The notes: generated by a model not told the origin, from the letters alone. DNA of 64,000 bases from Diadophis punctatus similis (GCA_023053685.1 JALIGW010000029.1:1649001-1713000); one strand, 5' to 3'. Positions 33,799-45,976 are shown, numbered from the stretch's first letter. A program made the numbers and translations.

Positions 33799-36040
33799 CT
33801 GGAAGGAGAGGGCAGGTAGCCCAAGTTTGAAGAGGCCACAGGCAACACAACTGCTGTTGCTGGGCAAAAACCGCAAACGTTTATGGGTGAGAGAAAACCT
33901 TTGCAACAAGGAAACCTTGTATTTTGGGAAGAGAGAGGGGAAGCCTTGGAGATACTTGGGATCCATCTTTTCTTATAGGTAAATTTTGACAATTCCCTTT
34001 TCCATTTTGCTCTCAGCTTGGAAGGTAACAAATGCTCTTTCTGTCTTTCAGAAAAACACTCCAAAAATTGATCCTCCCTTCCACTTAAAGTGGTTTTGAC
34101 CTCAGTGCTTCAAGGATTCCTTTCTTGGTTATTTTTCTCTATAGAGAGGAATTTAGCAAGACAAGAATTTCAGAAGAAGGGGAAGGTAATTTTTAAAGGT
34201 TCCTTCTTTCTGCTACAATTAATTGCAGCTGCTCTGTTTGAGTGCTTTTTGTGTATATTTACCGGTATATATGATGTATCCTATGTAAAAAATAAAAATG
34301 CCCTGAAGCTGAAATATCTCATCTTCCAAGGTATTTTGTTTTATTCCCCACTCTAACCAATAATTATATGTAGTTCAGCTCAATTTCCCAAGATTAAGTC
34401 ATCCTGACTTGTGAGTAATAATTAAAATCCCATTTTAAAGAGCTGCTGCTATATCTTAAAGCAATATTTTTGCAACCCTTTCCCTGCAGCTCCACTCATA
34501 AAACCAGATATGATATTAGATATTTATGCTGCATCTTCACACTAGCCGTTTATACACAAGCTATTTTCTCTGATCCACATACTAAGTCAAGATAAATACT
34601 ACAGTATGCAAACTGTTGCTGTTTCACCAAGCATCTTCAAGACTCTGCATTTACTATTATTTTTGAGCAAACATTCAGCAAAGCATTCCAAGCATTAGTC
34701 GAAGCTTTGACTAAAGCATAGGGCTGGAATGCTTTGCTGAATGTTTGCCCAAAAATAATACTAACAAGCAAGATCTCATATATTATATAGCATACCCTGG
34801 TGACTCAGTACTGTTTTAAAATGTAAAGAAACTTTTGTCAACAGGGATTCTCCAAGAATAGCTGGCAGTACAGGTGGCCAATTTCAGAACAAATCAATTA
34901 CACTATAAATATATGCAAAGCAATTTAATAGCAATCTTTTCTGCATTCGCTTTTTATAGTAGCAGGATTTATTTTCACAGCAATTTTGCTTATCTATTTA
35001 GGCAGAAAAGATTCTATCTTTGATGTCTTCATTATTTTCATTATTTTAGGCAAAAAAGCAAGGAAGGAAAGCATGACAAAAATGTGTAAAATTTATGCAT
35101 GATGTGGGGAATGTACATAAGTCTCTGTCACCATTCGACCCCAGAATTATCTAATGAAGCTGAAGACAAACTATTCAGAATGACAAAATGAGGCATTCCT
35201 TTACACCTGCCTAGTTATGCTACTGAATTATTTTCTATGAAATGTAGTGATCTGTCCTAATTCAGAAGGCTTCATTAATCAATTCAAGAAGGAAGTTGTT
35301 CATTGTACCCCATTTCCAACACTAGAAACTATAGAATCTGGGCAGCAACTAGTTACTGCTGCTTTCATGTCTTGCTATGTGGCTTTCTTGGGATATCTGA
35401 TTGGCCACTCTAGAAAATAAATTGCCATCATTTAACCCAGATGTACTCAGTATTATACTTGCAGCATTTACCCCAAAACATATTATTACTTGGGGAGAGA
35501 TACATTCTTGGCAAAATCCGATAAGGCTTAAAGGCCAATTATATACGTAAGTTACTTTCATACTTGGCTCTCACAGTTGCTGTATGTGTCTGATCTCAGT
35601 TAATCTTTCCTTGCATTCAATTTTCCTTATTCTCTCCCACCTCCCCATCATAACTGATAAAAGGCAAGGTTTGGGAACAAATGGCATAATATTTATTCTA
35701 TATTGGATTGCATACAACCAGAAAGAAAGTTTTTAAAAAAGAACAAGGGAAACTCCATAATTTTCGTAACACTAAGTTCAATCCTGTTGTTAATACATTT
35801 TGTAGGTTATGGGCCTTGCTACAGCTGTGAAAAGACATTCCATATTGGGATAAAAGTAGAAGCACAAGTATAGACCCAGATTTAGGAGTGGGAGAACAAA
35901 AAGAGTGCATTTATAGACTCGTTAAATTAAGATAGGCTTTTGCCAGATTTGATGGTTTTATAATTTATAGTGCTGGGTCAGGTTAGGTTTTGGATTATTT
36001 ATTAATTTGAGAAGTGCAGAACCAGGGCTGGATATCTCAC
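33799..36040 (-). other. OBSL1: OBSL1 intron with one long inverted repeat
   Basis: Apart from the inverted repeat at 34651-34763, this 2.2-kb AT-rich intron has no element I can name. Confidence 0.45.
34651..34763. repeat. Inverted repeat, about 38-base arms
   Basis: The left arm (about 34651-34690, 'AGCAAACATTCAGCAAAGC') pairs with the right arm (about 34726-34763, 'GCTTTGCTGAATGTTTGCC') with one mismatch. The loop holds a second small palindrome ('AGTCGAAGCTTTGACT'). No target duplication is clear. Confidence 0.85.
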
Positions 36041-36316
36041 CTGAAACCATGACATCAAAGGAGACAGATTCATCTTTGGTCTCACAGATGTATTCCCCGG
36101 CATCTTCAATGCTTGTCCTCAAGATCACCAGGCGACGTTCTGCACCTTCTGCATGAAGCAACAGGTTGTGTGTCTCATCCACCTCCAGGCCATCTTTGAA
36201 CCAGCGCACCTGGGCATCAGGAACGGACACTATGCAGCTCAACTCTAGGCGGTCAAATTCCTGCACCTGCTTCTCTATTGAACGTTCAGCTGGCTGCAAA
36301 ATCTGCACCAGAGGCT
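36041..36316 (-). CDS. OBSL1: OBSL1 exon: Ig domain J
   Basis: This 276-bp exon is phase 1-1, with acceptor 'TTCTACTAG' and donor GTGAGA. It reads 'PLVQILQPAERSIEKQVQEF', 'LELSCIVSVPDAQVRWFKDG', 'AERRLVILRTSIEDAGEYIC' and 'VSFDVMVSG'. It has both Cys residues and the Trp. 'VRWxKDGLEV' and 'GEYxCETxxExxxFxV' match one mammalian OBSL1 domain well. Confidence 0.96.
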
Positions 36317-36439
36317 CTAGTAGAAAAACATACTGCATGAGTATATGAAGTCACACTGCTGTGCTGAAGAGCAAACCATACGTACATGCATTTAAGCAAT
36401 TCATATCGGAGTTCCTTTTGCAAGATGGGTGGCAATATC

Positions 36440-36549
36440 AATTTAGTTTAACTAAAAATACTGGTAATAAATCAGGAGGGGCAACATTTAGGAGGGATAA
36501 ACCTAGAAAAATGCTCCTCCTGATTTATTATTTTTAGTTAAACTGAAAT
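36440..36549. repeat. Inverted repeat, about 36-base arms
   Basis: The left arm (36440-36479, 'AATTTAGTTTAACTAAAAAT') pairs with the right arm (36514-36549, 'TTTTTAGTTAAACTGAAATT') and continues through 'AATAAATCAGGAGG'/'CCTCCTGATTTATT'. The loop is about 34 bases. Confidence 0.85.
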
Positions 36550-36929
36550 TATATTGTCACTTTTCTTTAAAAGAAATAGTTCCTACATTATTTAAATATA
36601 TGTCATAGTGTATAATGACGATTCTGGCATTTAATTCCTTCCAGTTTCAATCCAAACTGTGCCAGCAAGATCCCACACTTAAGCATAGACTGTCATTTCC
36701 CATTTCCCATTCGAAGGAGCTCCAATTAACATTATAGTGGAAAACAAAAGAACCACCCAAAAATGCTGGAATCAAAATTTTCAGATCCGGCTTCCTCTCA
36801 TCAAGATATGAGCACCTTCCGGAAGTATAAAGAGGAAACAGCCCAGATCTGCAAAGTCAAAAAGGGTTGGTGCTATTTATTTGAATACAAAATATATGTA
36901 GTAGGGTAAATTCCCAGAGAATTCCTCAC

Positions 36930-37202
36930 CGGTGATGGTAACATTGAAAAATATAGAATTTCCAGCAGCATCGCACATATACTGTCCTGTATCATGTTTC
37001 TGAGCAGTAGGGATGATCAGACGATGATAGAATCCCTCATTTTCCAGCAAGAAACCATTGTTTTCCACCACCTCCTTCCCATCTTTATACCAGCAAACTG
37101 CAACATCTGGGCAAGACAGCTCACAAGATAGCACCACATGCTCTGAAGTCTGGTAGATGTGACTTGCATCTGCAGTGGACTGAGCAACACGAACAGGCAC
37201 CT
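36930..37202 (-). CDS. OBSL1: OBSL1 exon: Ig domain I (273-bp class)
   Basis: This 273-bp exon is phase 1-1, with acceptor 'CTTTTGCAG' and donor GTGAGG. It reads 'VPVRVAQSTADASHIYQTSE', 'VVLSCELSCPDVAVCWYKDG', 'FYHRLIIPTAQKHDTGQYMC' and 'FFNVTITG'. Cys and Trp sit at about residues 27, 38 and 81. It has the same length and pattern as C, D, E, F and G, and follows H as C follows B, so H-I looks like a copy of the B-C arrangement. Confidence 0.95.
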
Positions 37203-37229
37203 CTGCAAAAGGAAAGTCCATGATAGCAT

Positions 37230-37720
37230 AGAATATCATATTTCCCAAATGAGCTAGGTTTGTTTGTTTGTTTGTTTGTTTGTCAAACATGTACAAGATA
37301 GGTGCTTGTATAAACATAACATAAGCAAAGAAGTACAGATAAATGAGGACAATAGGACAGTAAGACAGGGAGGGTAGGCACAGTGGTGCGCTTATGCACA
37401 CCCCTTACAGACCTCTTAGGAATGGGGAGAGGTCTACTGTAGACAGTCTAAGGGTTTGGGGATGAAACCACAGAGTCAGGTAGTGCATTCCAGGCATTGA
37501 TCACTCTGTTGCTGAAGTCGTGTTTTCTGCAGTCGAGTTTGGAGCGGTTTATATTAAGTTTGTATCTATTGCATGCTTGTGTATTGTAGCGGTTGAAGCT
37601 GAAGTAATCATTGGCAGGAAGGACATTTTGGTATATGATTTTATGAATTACATTTAGATCAGATCGAAGGCGACATAGTTCTAAATTGTCTAATCCCAAT
37701 ATTTCAAGTTATTAAATCAG
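37230..37720 (-). mobile_element. LINE 3' fragment with reverse-transcriptase C-terminal tail
   Basis: A minus-strand frame at 37448-37699 reads 'CRLRSDLNVIHKIIYQN', 'RSKLDCRKHDFSNRVINAWN' and 'ALPDSVVSS'. The 'F..RVIN.WN.LP..VV' motif ends the ORF2 proteins of CR1/L2/Rex-group LINEs. The 3' tail has (GTTT)6 complement at about 37259-37282. The copy is 5'-truncated. Confidence 0.75.
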
Positions 37721-38125
37721 GTTAGTGGAGTTTGGGAGGAAATGTTACCATGCAAAGAAATTAACTAATTCTGACATAACGAGAGGGTGAATCAGTCTCT
37801 CTGTGTTTCATATGCTAGGTAAAAATGAAAAGCAGAGATTCCGATTATTGCTTGACAGAGTTTGGTATAATGCAGTCTGTTAATGAACAGAAATAAACTT
37901 TAGGGATCAATTGCAAGAAAATGGTGAGAGGGTAATGGAACAACAGAACAGGCAGGCATAAGACCAATACTAAAGAGAGAAACGTAGTCCAGGACCTACG
38001 GTAAGTTGGTGATGGACAGAAGAGACTCAGCAGTAATCCAAGACGCTGTCTCTTCACTTGGGAGTAACCTATCAAGGCCATCAGTTTATTCATGCACATT
38101 ATTTCATCTCTTTGTCTCTACTCAC

Positions 38126-38404
38126 CTTCCACAGTCACGGTGAAGTCAACTGTCTCGTCAGCTGTGCAACATGTGTAAGTTCCTGAGTCCAAGGGACAAG
38201 CTGAATTAATCAAAAGCCTCCTAAGGCAGCCCTCTGATTTGGCAATGAGGCTATTTTCATCCATCAGCACAGGATCTCCATCCTTCAGCCACTGGACCGA
38301 GGCATCAGATGTGGAGACTTGGCACTCTAGGAGGAGTGGCATCCCAGCCAGGATAGTCTGGAAGCACTGAGCTTCTGACACTGGAGAGATATGTACCTTG
38401 GGAG
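38126..38404 (-). CDS. OBSL1: OBSL1 exon: Ig domain H (B-like)
   Basis: This 279-bp exon is phase 1-1, with acceptor 'TCTCTTCAG' and donor GTGAGT. It reads 'APKVHISPVSEAQCFQTILA', 'MPLLLECQVSTSDASVQWLK' and 'CPLDSGTYTCCTADETVDFT'. The motifs 'APxVHIxPVxEA', 'GMPLLLEC' and 'LDSGTYxC' are shared with domain B, 20 kb away, showing that the two exons are paralogous. Confidence 0.95.
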
Positions 38405-39616
38405 CTGAAGAGATACACTGTAAATGGGCGAAGAATCTGTGGTCTCTGATAGCTGAGTGAATCAAACAGATTTGTTTAAGGTGGTGGTGTTTTTTGCAAA
38501 AATGTGCTAATGGACCTTCCCTCCATTGTTAAAAGATACTCCAACATTATAAATATATAGCAAGAATGGGGAATCTGTGGTTTCCATTTATTGCTGAACT
38601 ATAATTCCCATGCTTCATCTGATTATCAGCCATGCCATATCTGATCTGAGAATCTGAATTTGCACCAGTGAGTTCATATAATATTCTTTGCCCATATTTA
38701 TGAATGCAGTATCCTTCTAATTCTCAGGTTTCAGAACAAAGTCCTAGCAGTGAAGAATTATGCTCCCTCCAAGGTATTGTGGCCTCCATGCAGATTGTTT
38801 GATATATATATATATAAGGCAAATAAAACTTGCTCCAAATGACTGTTACTTCCATCTTCCTCCTCCCTTTCTCCTTCTCAATGAGTACAGTTTATACAAG
38901 AAGAACAGCTGAGTGAGATGTAGCTCATATTACAACCATTTATAATGTCGAACCAAAAGTTTTCTGTGAATTGTATCTTGGAAAAGATCCAAAACTAATC
39001 TCAGTTCCTCCAAGAGGAGCTTATTGGAAAACTCATGAATCTGACAGACAACCAAAGAAGTATAAATTAACTTTACTGAGAAGTTAAAATGAAAACATAA
39101 TATGTAATCAAATGGGTATTGAATAAAGAATTGCTATACAGAGCAGTATGCAAAAAGTAATTTAATTTAGACCTGGCTACAATCACTCTTACGTGTGCAG
39201 TAATTCTCCTCTCTGATGAATACTCACTAGGAAAGGACTTATTTTATCATTAGTTTTTTTTTCCTTTCAACCTTTATTACAGCTATACATTTTTCAAGGC
39301 ATGCTCTTTATAAATTTGAGAGGGAGAGGGAGAGAGAGAGCGCGCACAGTACATCTGTGAGTATAAGGTTGACAACTGTTAAAAACGGCAGGCTGCACAA
39401 AGTTTGTGTTGGAAGATAAAGACATCATCCATCAGCAATTCCCACAGCTCCTATTAATGTTTCCAGAACATCCCCAGTCTCAGCTGAGAACTTTGGAAGA
39501 AATGGAGTCCCATAGGAAGAAAACATAATGTCTTGATTAGTTTCCAAGATTTTAAATCTCCCTTCTATGTCCCTCTCCAATTTTTTAATAGGCAACCAGG
39601 CAAGCACCTCCTAGAG
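38405..39616 (-). other. OBSL1: OBSL1 intron, nothing recognised
   Basis: A short (TA)n at about 38803-38815 and a GA-rich run at about 39316-39340. Otherwise I see nothing. Confidence 0.5.
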
Positions 39617-40062
39617 CTGTGATGGCGAACCTATGGCACGCATGCCCAAAGTAGCACGCGAAGCCATGTCGCCTGGCACACGAAGCCATGTTGCCTGGCA
39701 TGCATGGCCTTGCCTGTTTGTCTTCCGGGTTTCTGGCGAGCATGTGCACACGATGATCAGCTGTCCTTTGCACGTGGCAGTGCCAAACACCGGTGAGCGC
39801 ATGTACGCCGGCCAGCTGATGGTTGGGTGCACATGCGTGCCAGAACCTGGAAGTTCGGCTTTTCCGGAGCACGATCCTTTTGTGCGTGTGGCAGTGCCAA
39901 AAACCAGCCTGAGCATGCGTGCCGGCCGGCTGATTGTCGAGTGCACATGCACGCTAGAACCCGGAAGTTCGGCTTTTCTGGAGCGCAGCCCCGACGAGCA
40001 TGCGCGCGATGTTTCCGCGTGAACTTTTCGGCACTCGGTGCCGAAAAGGTTCGCCATCACTG
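39617..40062. mobile_element. hAT-like element, 'GATGGCGAACC' family
   Basis: The ends CTGTGATGGCGAACC and GGTTCGCCATCACTG are flanked by the perfect duplication TCCTAGAG (39609-39616 and 40063-40070). Two related internal segments ('GTGCACATGC' with 'GGAAGTTCGGCTTTTC') are repeated. Confidence 0.95.
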
Positions 40063-40459
40063 TCCTAGAGATTAGCTGACTGACCAAACATTTTGCCTTC
40101 CTAGAATATCTAAAGATCTAAACTCTTTTTCCCTGAGGATTTTCCTTTCAGTGAATTCTTGCTGGAAACCAACTACTTCTATGAGATCCTTTTTCGCATC
40201 TGCCTAAACATATTCAGAATTTACCTTTCTTCTTTGCAATAAACTAAAACCCTAGTTGTACTAATAATTTGTTCATTACGAAGAATGCCTGCCAAGGTCG
40301 CCCACATTTATTTTTCTACTGTATATAACTTCAGTCTGAGTATTTTTATTTAGATTTGACCCAGACTCAGTAAATACCTTAACACTGCAGAGTCACAAAA
40401 CTAGGAAAGTTCATTTAGAGATTACCCTGGCCTGTAAGTTGTGCTTGGATATACTAGAC

Positions 40460-40895
40460 CAGTGATGGCGAACCTTTTTTTCCTCAGGTGCCGAAAGTAT
40501 GTGCGCACGTGCTATCGCGCATGCGCGAGTGCCCACACCCATAAGTCAATCCCTGGGGAGGGTGAAAATGGCCTCCCCCACCACCCTGGAGGCCCTCTGG
40601 AGGCCAGAAACGGCCCATTTCCCAATTTCTGGTGGGCCTAGTAGGCCCATTTTTCATCCTCCCCAGGCTCCAGAGGCTTCCCTAGAGCTTGGGGAGGGTG
40701 AAAATGCCCTCCCCCCGCCCACTGGAGGCCCTCCGGAAGCTGAAAACACCCTCCCAGAGCCCCTGTGCAAGCCGAAAATCAGATGGCTGGAGTGCACATG
40801 CACGCTGGAGCTGAGCTAGGGCAACGGCTCGCGTGCCGGCAGATATGGCTCCGCGTGCCACCTATGGCACGCGTGCCATAGGTTCGCCATCACTG
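40460..40895. mobile_element. hAT-like element, 'GATGGCGAACC' family
   Basis: The ends CAGTGATGGCGAACC and GGTTCGCCATCACTG are perfect inverted repeats, with the perfect duplication TACTAGAC (40452-40459 and 40896-40903). It is closest to 30408-30925. Confidence 0.96.
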
Positions 40896-40903
40896 TACTA
40901 GAC

Positions 40904-42090
40904 CACAAAAGAGCAGAAGGATGGGCCCTAGAAAGCAAGCAGCAAAAACTTGGTTTGCTGAGGGGAAATAAAACATTTTCCAATTCCTGCAACTGAGACT
41001 TGGCTTCTTTAGTGCTACTGCAGCAGAGAAAGCTGAATCAAGGCACAATCGCTCAGACATAGAAACTAGAGACCACAGAGGGAGAGAACATTGGGGTTTT
41101 GTTTTTATTCAGTGCCGGAGGATGTGCGCCCTCAAGGATATGACCTTTAGCCGAATCTTCCCATCCATTTCCTTTTTTCTATTCAACCCACTAAGCCTGA
41201 AAGGCCAATGTTCCCCACACAACTTGGCAGTTGGGAGATGGAGGGAAGATTTGAGAGAAAAATGCACCTTTGTAATGACTGGGTGCGGTGTGGAATGAAG
41301 AGAGAGAAATCTCTCTGTTGCTTTTTGAGCCTCAGGGAATAAAGGAAATCCAAGCATTTAGAACCGAGCTCTTCCTTGATAACAGGCTTAGGAGTGAAGT
41401 TGTGGAAATGGGAAGCTGGTGCAGGTCTCTCAAGGCTCACGTCCACAGAGTGAGTCTGATGAAGAAGTTGCACTATCACACCACCCACATCGACACCAGA
41501 AAGTCTTGGTCGCGCCCTTCCATGTGACCTAAATATGGAGAATGGCACTACTAGGCCCCTGTTGTGCTTAAATGTGATGTTATATTGGGAGGACAGGTTC
41601 TTGATTAAAAAGTTTGCAGTCTCTCTCTGAGGCCACAAAGATATGGCAAGAAGTACAATATGTACAAATTGTATTCCTTTCTACTATTTTCATGTTTCTT
41701 AGTTTTCTTTTCTCATGAATACCTCTTTGTCTTCCAATACATATTCAATTACCCATTGTTCTTTCATTTAAATTTCTCAGTAAATATCATGTAAATATTT
41801 CCAACTCTCTGCCTCAGATTCTTGGATGACTCATGAGAGGATCACAATTAACTATTATTTTATTGGAAGCCTTTTGATTCTGCTCTATAGCTTGAAGGTC
41901 TCTCGAAGCAATTTAAAGCTCGGGACTATGCTAGAGCCCTGCTTATAATTCGGATGTCGTGACAGAGGAAAAACAATGTGGATTGAACAGGAAAGAAGCA
42001 TGTTTAGGCATCCATTCCTTAAAGTTATCCTTATTTTACAAGAACTGCATATGCACATGCAAAGTAATATATACTTTGCATTCCAAAAAT
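40904..42090 (-). other. OBSL1: OBSL1 intron, nothing recognised
   Basis: A minus-strand frame at 41183-41638 is open for 151 codons but has no Ig pattern, no splice sites that fit phase 1 and no domain I recognise. I treat the region as intron. Confidence 0.4.
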
Positions 42091-42425
42091 GGGGTGACAC
42101 CGTGGTTCATTGGTTAAGACTCTGGGCTTGTCAGCGGGAAAGTCGGCAGCCTGGGTTCAAGACCTAAGCGTCACATCATGGGGTGAGCTCCTGTCCTCAC
42201 ACCAGCTGCTGCCTAGCAGTTCAAAAGCATGCAAACGCTAGTAGATAAATAGGTACCACTTTGGTGGGAAAATAACAGCCTCTATGATGTCATGCTGGCC
42301 AGATGAGCATGGAAATGTCTTCGGACAGCACTGGCTCAATGGCCTTGAAACGGAGATGAGCACTGCCCCCTAAAGTTGGCAACAACTAGGGGAGTAAAAT
42401 GCACAGGGATTCTTTTACCTTTACC
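42091..42425 (+). mobile_element. Sauria-type SINE
   Basis: The tRNA-like head ('GTGGTTCATTGGTTAAGAC', then 'GGGTTCAAGACC'), the conserved middle ('GTACCACTTTGGTGGGAA') and the 3' end 'TTTTACCTTTACCCTTTA' fit the Sauria SINE, whose tail is borrowed from Bov-B LINEs. Confidence 0.85.
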
Positions 42426-42477
42426 CTTTACTCCAAAGAATGGGTTCAGAATAGGTAAAAAGCAGAGTCCATCTAAA

Positions 42478-42776
42478 CCAGCGGTCTCCAACTTGGCGGC
42501 CCAGCGGGGGGGGGGGGGTAATCAGGCCACACAAGTGGCAGGCCATTGCACACGTGCACACAGCTCAACTTACACGAGCAATGGGCCGGCATGCAGCTCA
42601 ACTTGCGCAAGTTGAGTTGTACGTGCATGTACATGTACGCTGGCCCACCACTCATGCAAGTTGAGCTGTGTGTGTGCATGCGAGCGCACATGCATGCCAG
42701 CCCACCATTCATGCAGCCCAGTTCTGAAAAAGCCATGGGCCGGTAGTGGGCCGTGGCCCGGGGGTTGGGGACCCCA
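42478..42776. mobile_element. hAT-like element, 'GGTCTCCAAC' ends
   Basis: The left end CCAGCGGTCTCCAAC and right end GGTTGGGGACCCCA are inverted, with approximate duplications CATCTAAA and GATCTAAA. The interior repeats 'CAACTTGCGCAAGTTGAG'-like units. Confidence 0.75.
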
Positions 42777-42964
42777 GATCTAAATAAGTTTCAAGGGAAT
42801 CAGGAGCCCCAGGAGGAGAACCAAGAGTGCCAGAGCTACTCTGATAATTATTATAAAGTTTCTTTTCTTGATAGCATCATGCTGCTTTTAAGGTTTGGAT
42901 GGAGGAAATGCCGATTCAGATCTCCACTCAGCCACTGAATTCCCTGGATGGCTTTGGGTTAGTC

Positions 42965-43100
42965 CAGTGTTTCCCAATCTTGGCAACTTGAAGATATCTG
43001 GACTTCAACTCCCAGAATTCCCCAGCCAGCATTCGCTGGCTGGGGAATTCTGGGAGTTGAAGTCCAGATATCTTCAAGTTGCCAAGGTTGGGAAACACTG
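42965..43100. mobile_element. Foldback MITE, nearly perfect hairpin
   Basis: The ends are CAGTGTTTCCCAA and TTGGGAAACACTG, with arms of about 66 bases pairing almost perfectly. The perfect 8-bp duplication GGTTAGTC is at 42957-42964 and 43101-43108, which places it with hAT elements. Confidence 0.95.
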
Positions 43101-43108
43101 GGTTAGTC

Positions 43109-43934
43109 TGTTTCTTTCACTTCAACCTACCTCACTGGGTTGTTACTACAGAGAAAACATTAGGGGGAACCTTTGTGTATAGCACCTTGAGCATGGCAAA
43201 ATACAGGAGGCTATAAATGCGATCATCAATCTCAGGGGAAGCTGGGTCTATGCAATCTACCCAGCTGTCAGTCCCACCAAGGAGAACCAGGCCAGAAAAT
43301 TAACTCCCCAGGAAGGGTAAAAGTGCTTTCATTATGATTGGCTATAATAACAGAATCTTGTAACAATTCCTGCATATTGTATCTCCACCAAGGTCATTTT
43401 CCTTATTCACTGCACCAGCTAGGGCACCAACAGACTAATCTCGTTTGTTGTTGTTGTTGGCAGCGCTCGCTGTAACACTTTTCCTACTTACGGACAGGCA
43501 GACATAGCTTTCTGCCTTTCTGGGACAGCTTCCCCCGTTGAATTCCTACCTTTCAGCACTGTTCAAAGATAGTGAGTCATTTCTTTACAGGGAACAGAGA
43601 ATATAGCAATTTTTTTCATGCATGGCTTCCCAAGATAGAATTGCCATCCTTACTAAGACTATTCAATTACAGCTAACAGGTTCTGCATTTAAAAATAGTT
43701 GCTTTTTAAATATGTATTCCCGAGAACAAGATTTCATAGCAGAAGGAAATGGGTATCGTGTCAGGCAGTATGAGGTAAGGGAGAAATGGGAGAGGGAAGT
43801 GGGGAGAGGGAAGTGAGGTGAGGGAAGCTGTTATTTGGCACCGTGAAGTGCAAACCTCAAAACATCACTTCAGGATTTTTAGTGAGGTTGTGTAAGCAAC
43901 TGTCTCTCTCGACTCAGAACCTCTCTTTGGACTA
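43109..43934 (-). other. OBSL1: OBSL1 intron, nothing recognised
   Basis: About 825 bases with a short (GTT)5 at about 43445-43460. I see no exon. Confidence 0.5.
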
Positions 43935-44319
43935 CCGTATTTTTCAGAATATAAGACGCACTGGAGTATAAGAAAACACCTTAGTTTTGGGGAAGGAAAA
44001 TGGGGGGGGGGAATCTACCTACCAGGTATTCATCTGGCTAGTGTCCTTAGTCTGTTCAGCTTCAGCACATTATTTTATCCTCTGGTTAGGGCTGAAAAAG
44101 CCTTTTTCAGAGGGAGTAGGAATGAAAGCAAGCCTGCAAAGACTTAGGGCAGGAAAAAAACTTTTTCAGAGGGAGTAGGAAGCCGGGAAGATCGTTAGCA
44201 CCTCGTTAGGGCTGGGGAAAAAAGCTTGGAAAAAGCTACATTCGGAGTATAAGACGCACCCAAATTTTCAGCCTCTTTCAGGTAGGAAAAAGGTGCATCT
44301 TATACTCCGAAAAATATGG
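43935..44319. mobile_element. Tc1/mariner-type MITE with CCGTATTTTTC ends
   Basis: The ends CCGTATTTTTCAGAATATAA and CTCCGAAAAATATGG are flanked by TA. The body is an inverted-orientation relative of 24160-24542. Confidence 0.92.
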
Positions 44320-44478
44320 TATTTAATTCCTCTTGTTAATACCCCAGGCCTTTTCTGTTCCTGTTGCTCTCCCCTCCTTTCAAGGCACAATTAATAGAAA
44401 TCCGAATATATTCCTTTTCTCTCTTGCTGCAGCACTTTTCATACATACGTATCTTGAGCAGATGAGAATGGTTGATTA

Positions 44479-44871
44479 CAGGTAGTCTTCGACTTACAGC
44501 ATTTAGTGACCGTTCAAAGTTACAACGGCACTGAAGAATGAGACTTATGACTGTTTTTCAAAGTCACCACCTTTGCAAACCTCCCCTATGATCATGTGAT
44601 CAAAATTCAGATGCTTGAGAACGGACTCATATTTATGACGGTTGTGGTGTCGGGGGGTCACGTGATCACCTTTTGCGACCTTCTGACAAGCAAAGTCAAG
44701 GGGGAAGCCAGATTCACTTAACAACCAGGTTACTAACTTATCAACTGCAATGATTCACTTAACAACTGTGGCCAGAAAGGTCGTAAAATGAGGCAAAACT
44801 CACTTAACAAATGTCTCACTTAACAGCAGAAAATTTGGGTTCGATTGTTGCTGTAAGTCGAGAACTACCTG
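44479..44871. mobile_element. Tigger-like MITE
   Basis: The ends CAGGTAGTCTTCGACTTAC and GTCGAGAACTACCTG are flanked by TA. It is the most complete member of this family in the window. Confidence 0.92.
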
Positions 44872-44920
44872 TATTCTGGCTCTCCTCCCATCCCCTCAAA
44901 TAAAAAAAACCCGTGTGGAT

Positions 44921-45309
44921 CAGTGGTGGGTTCCTACTGGTGCAGTCGACTCTGTTGTTCCAGTAGCGGCCAGCAGATGGCGCTGTTTGACGCGACTGCT
45001 CCGGTGCCAAATTTTTGGACTTTTTTGCTTCTGCGCATGCGTGGAAGCAAAATCTCGCCGAAATCTCGCGAGGGGACGTGCGCGCAATTTCGGTGAGATT
45101 TTGCTTCCACGCATGCGCAGAAGCAAAATCCTGGCGAAATTGCACGCGTGCACGCGCGTCCCCTCACGAGATTTTGGTGAGATTTTGCTTCCGCGTGGAA
45201 GCAAAATCGCACGAGGGGGCACGTGCGCATAGCGAGCGAGCACACACACCAAATGTGGCTATGCGCGTGCAGCGCTCCGGTAGCAAAGTAAGAGAGCAAC
45301 CCGCTCCTG
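44921..45309. mobile_element. hAT-like element, 'GTGGGTTCCTA' family
   Basis: The left end CAGTGGTGGGTTCCTA and right end AACCCGCTCCTG are flanked by GTGTGGAT/ATGTGGAT. The interior repeats 'TTTTGCTTC..CGCATGCG..GAAGCAAAA' in both orientations. Confidence 0.9.
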
Positions 45310-45328
45310 ATGTGGATAAATACAGATA

Positions 45329-45746
45329 CAGGTAATCCTTGACTTACAACCATTCATTTACTGGTGGTTTGAAATTACAAAGGCACTGAAAAAAGTGACA
45401 TGACCTTTTTTACATATTTATGACCGTTGCTGCATCCTCATGATTACATGATCCATATTCGAGCACTTGGTGACTGGCACGTATTTATGACAGTTGCATT
45501 GTTCCCGGGTAATATGATCAGTGGCCACCATTTGTAATCGTCTCACCCAGCTTCCAACAAGCAAAATCAATGGGGGAAAACCAGATTCACTTAACAACTG
45601 TGTTATTAACTTAACAATCGTAAGCGATTCACTTAACAGCCATGAGGGAAGAAAGATAGTAAAATTGGTGTGACTCAATTAACAACTGCCTTGCTTAACA
45701 ATGGACATTGTGGTGTCAATTGTGGTCATAAGTTGAGGACTAGCTA
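45329..45746. mobile_element. Tigger-like MITE
   Basis: The left end CAGGTAATCCTTGACTTAC and a degenerate right end GTTGAGGACTAGCTA are flanked by TA. The body matches 44479-44871. Confidence 0.88.
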
Positions 45747-45845
45747 TATTTAGCTTGGAGTTGTTTCCTCTGAATGGCAGATTAGAACCAAGCTTCCGGT
45801 GTAACTCAAAGCAAATATATTTAATGTATCATAATGGGCCTAAAG

Positions 45846-45976
45846 CAGGGGTCTCCAACCTTGTCATTTTTTAAGACTTGTGGACTTCAACTCCCAGAAT
45901 TCCTCAGCCAGCTGGCTGAGAAATTCTGGGAGTTGAAGTCCACAAGTCTTAAAGTTGACAAGATTGGAGACTCCTG
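45846..45976. mobile_element. Foldback MITE
   Basis: The ends CAGGGGTCTCCAACC and GGAGACTCCTG have arms of about 60 bases. The perfect duplication GCCTAAAG is at 45838-45845 and 45977-45984. It lies 32 bases below the donor side of exon G. Confidence 0.95.

Noticed and set aside
41183..41638. Minus-strand 151-codon frame as a possible exon
   Set aside because: It lacks Ig or FN3 motifs and phase-1 splice sites, and adjoins no homologous exon.
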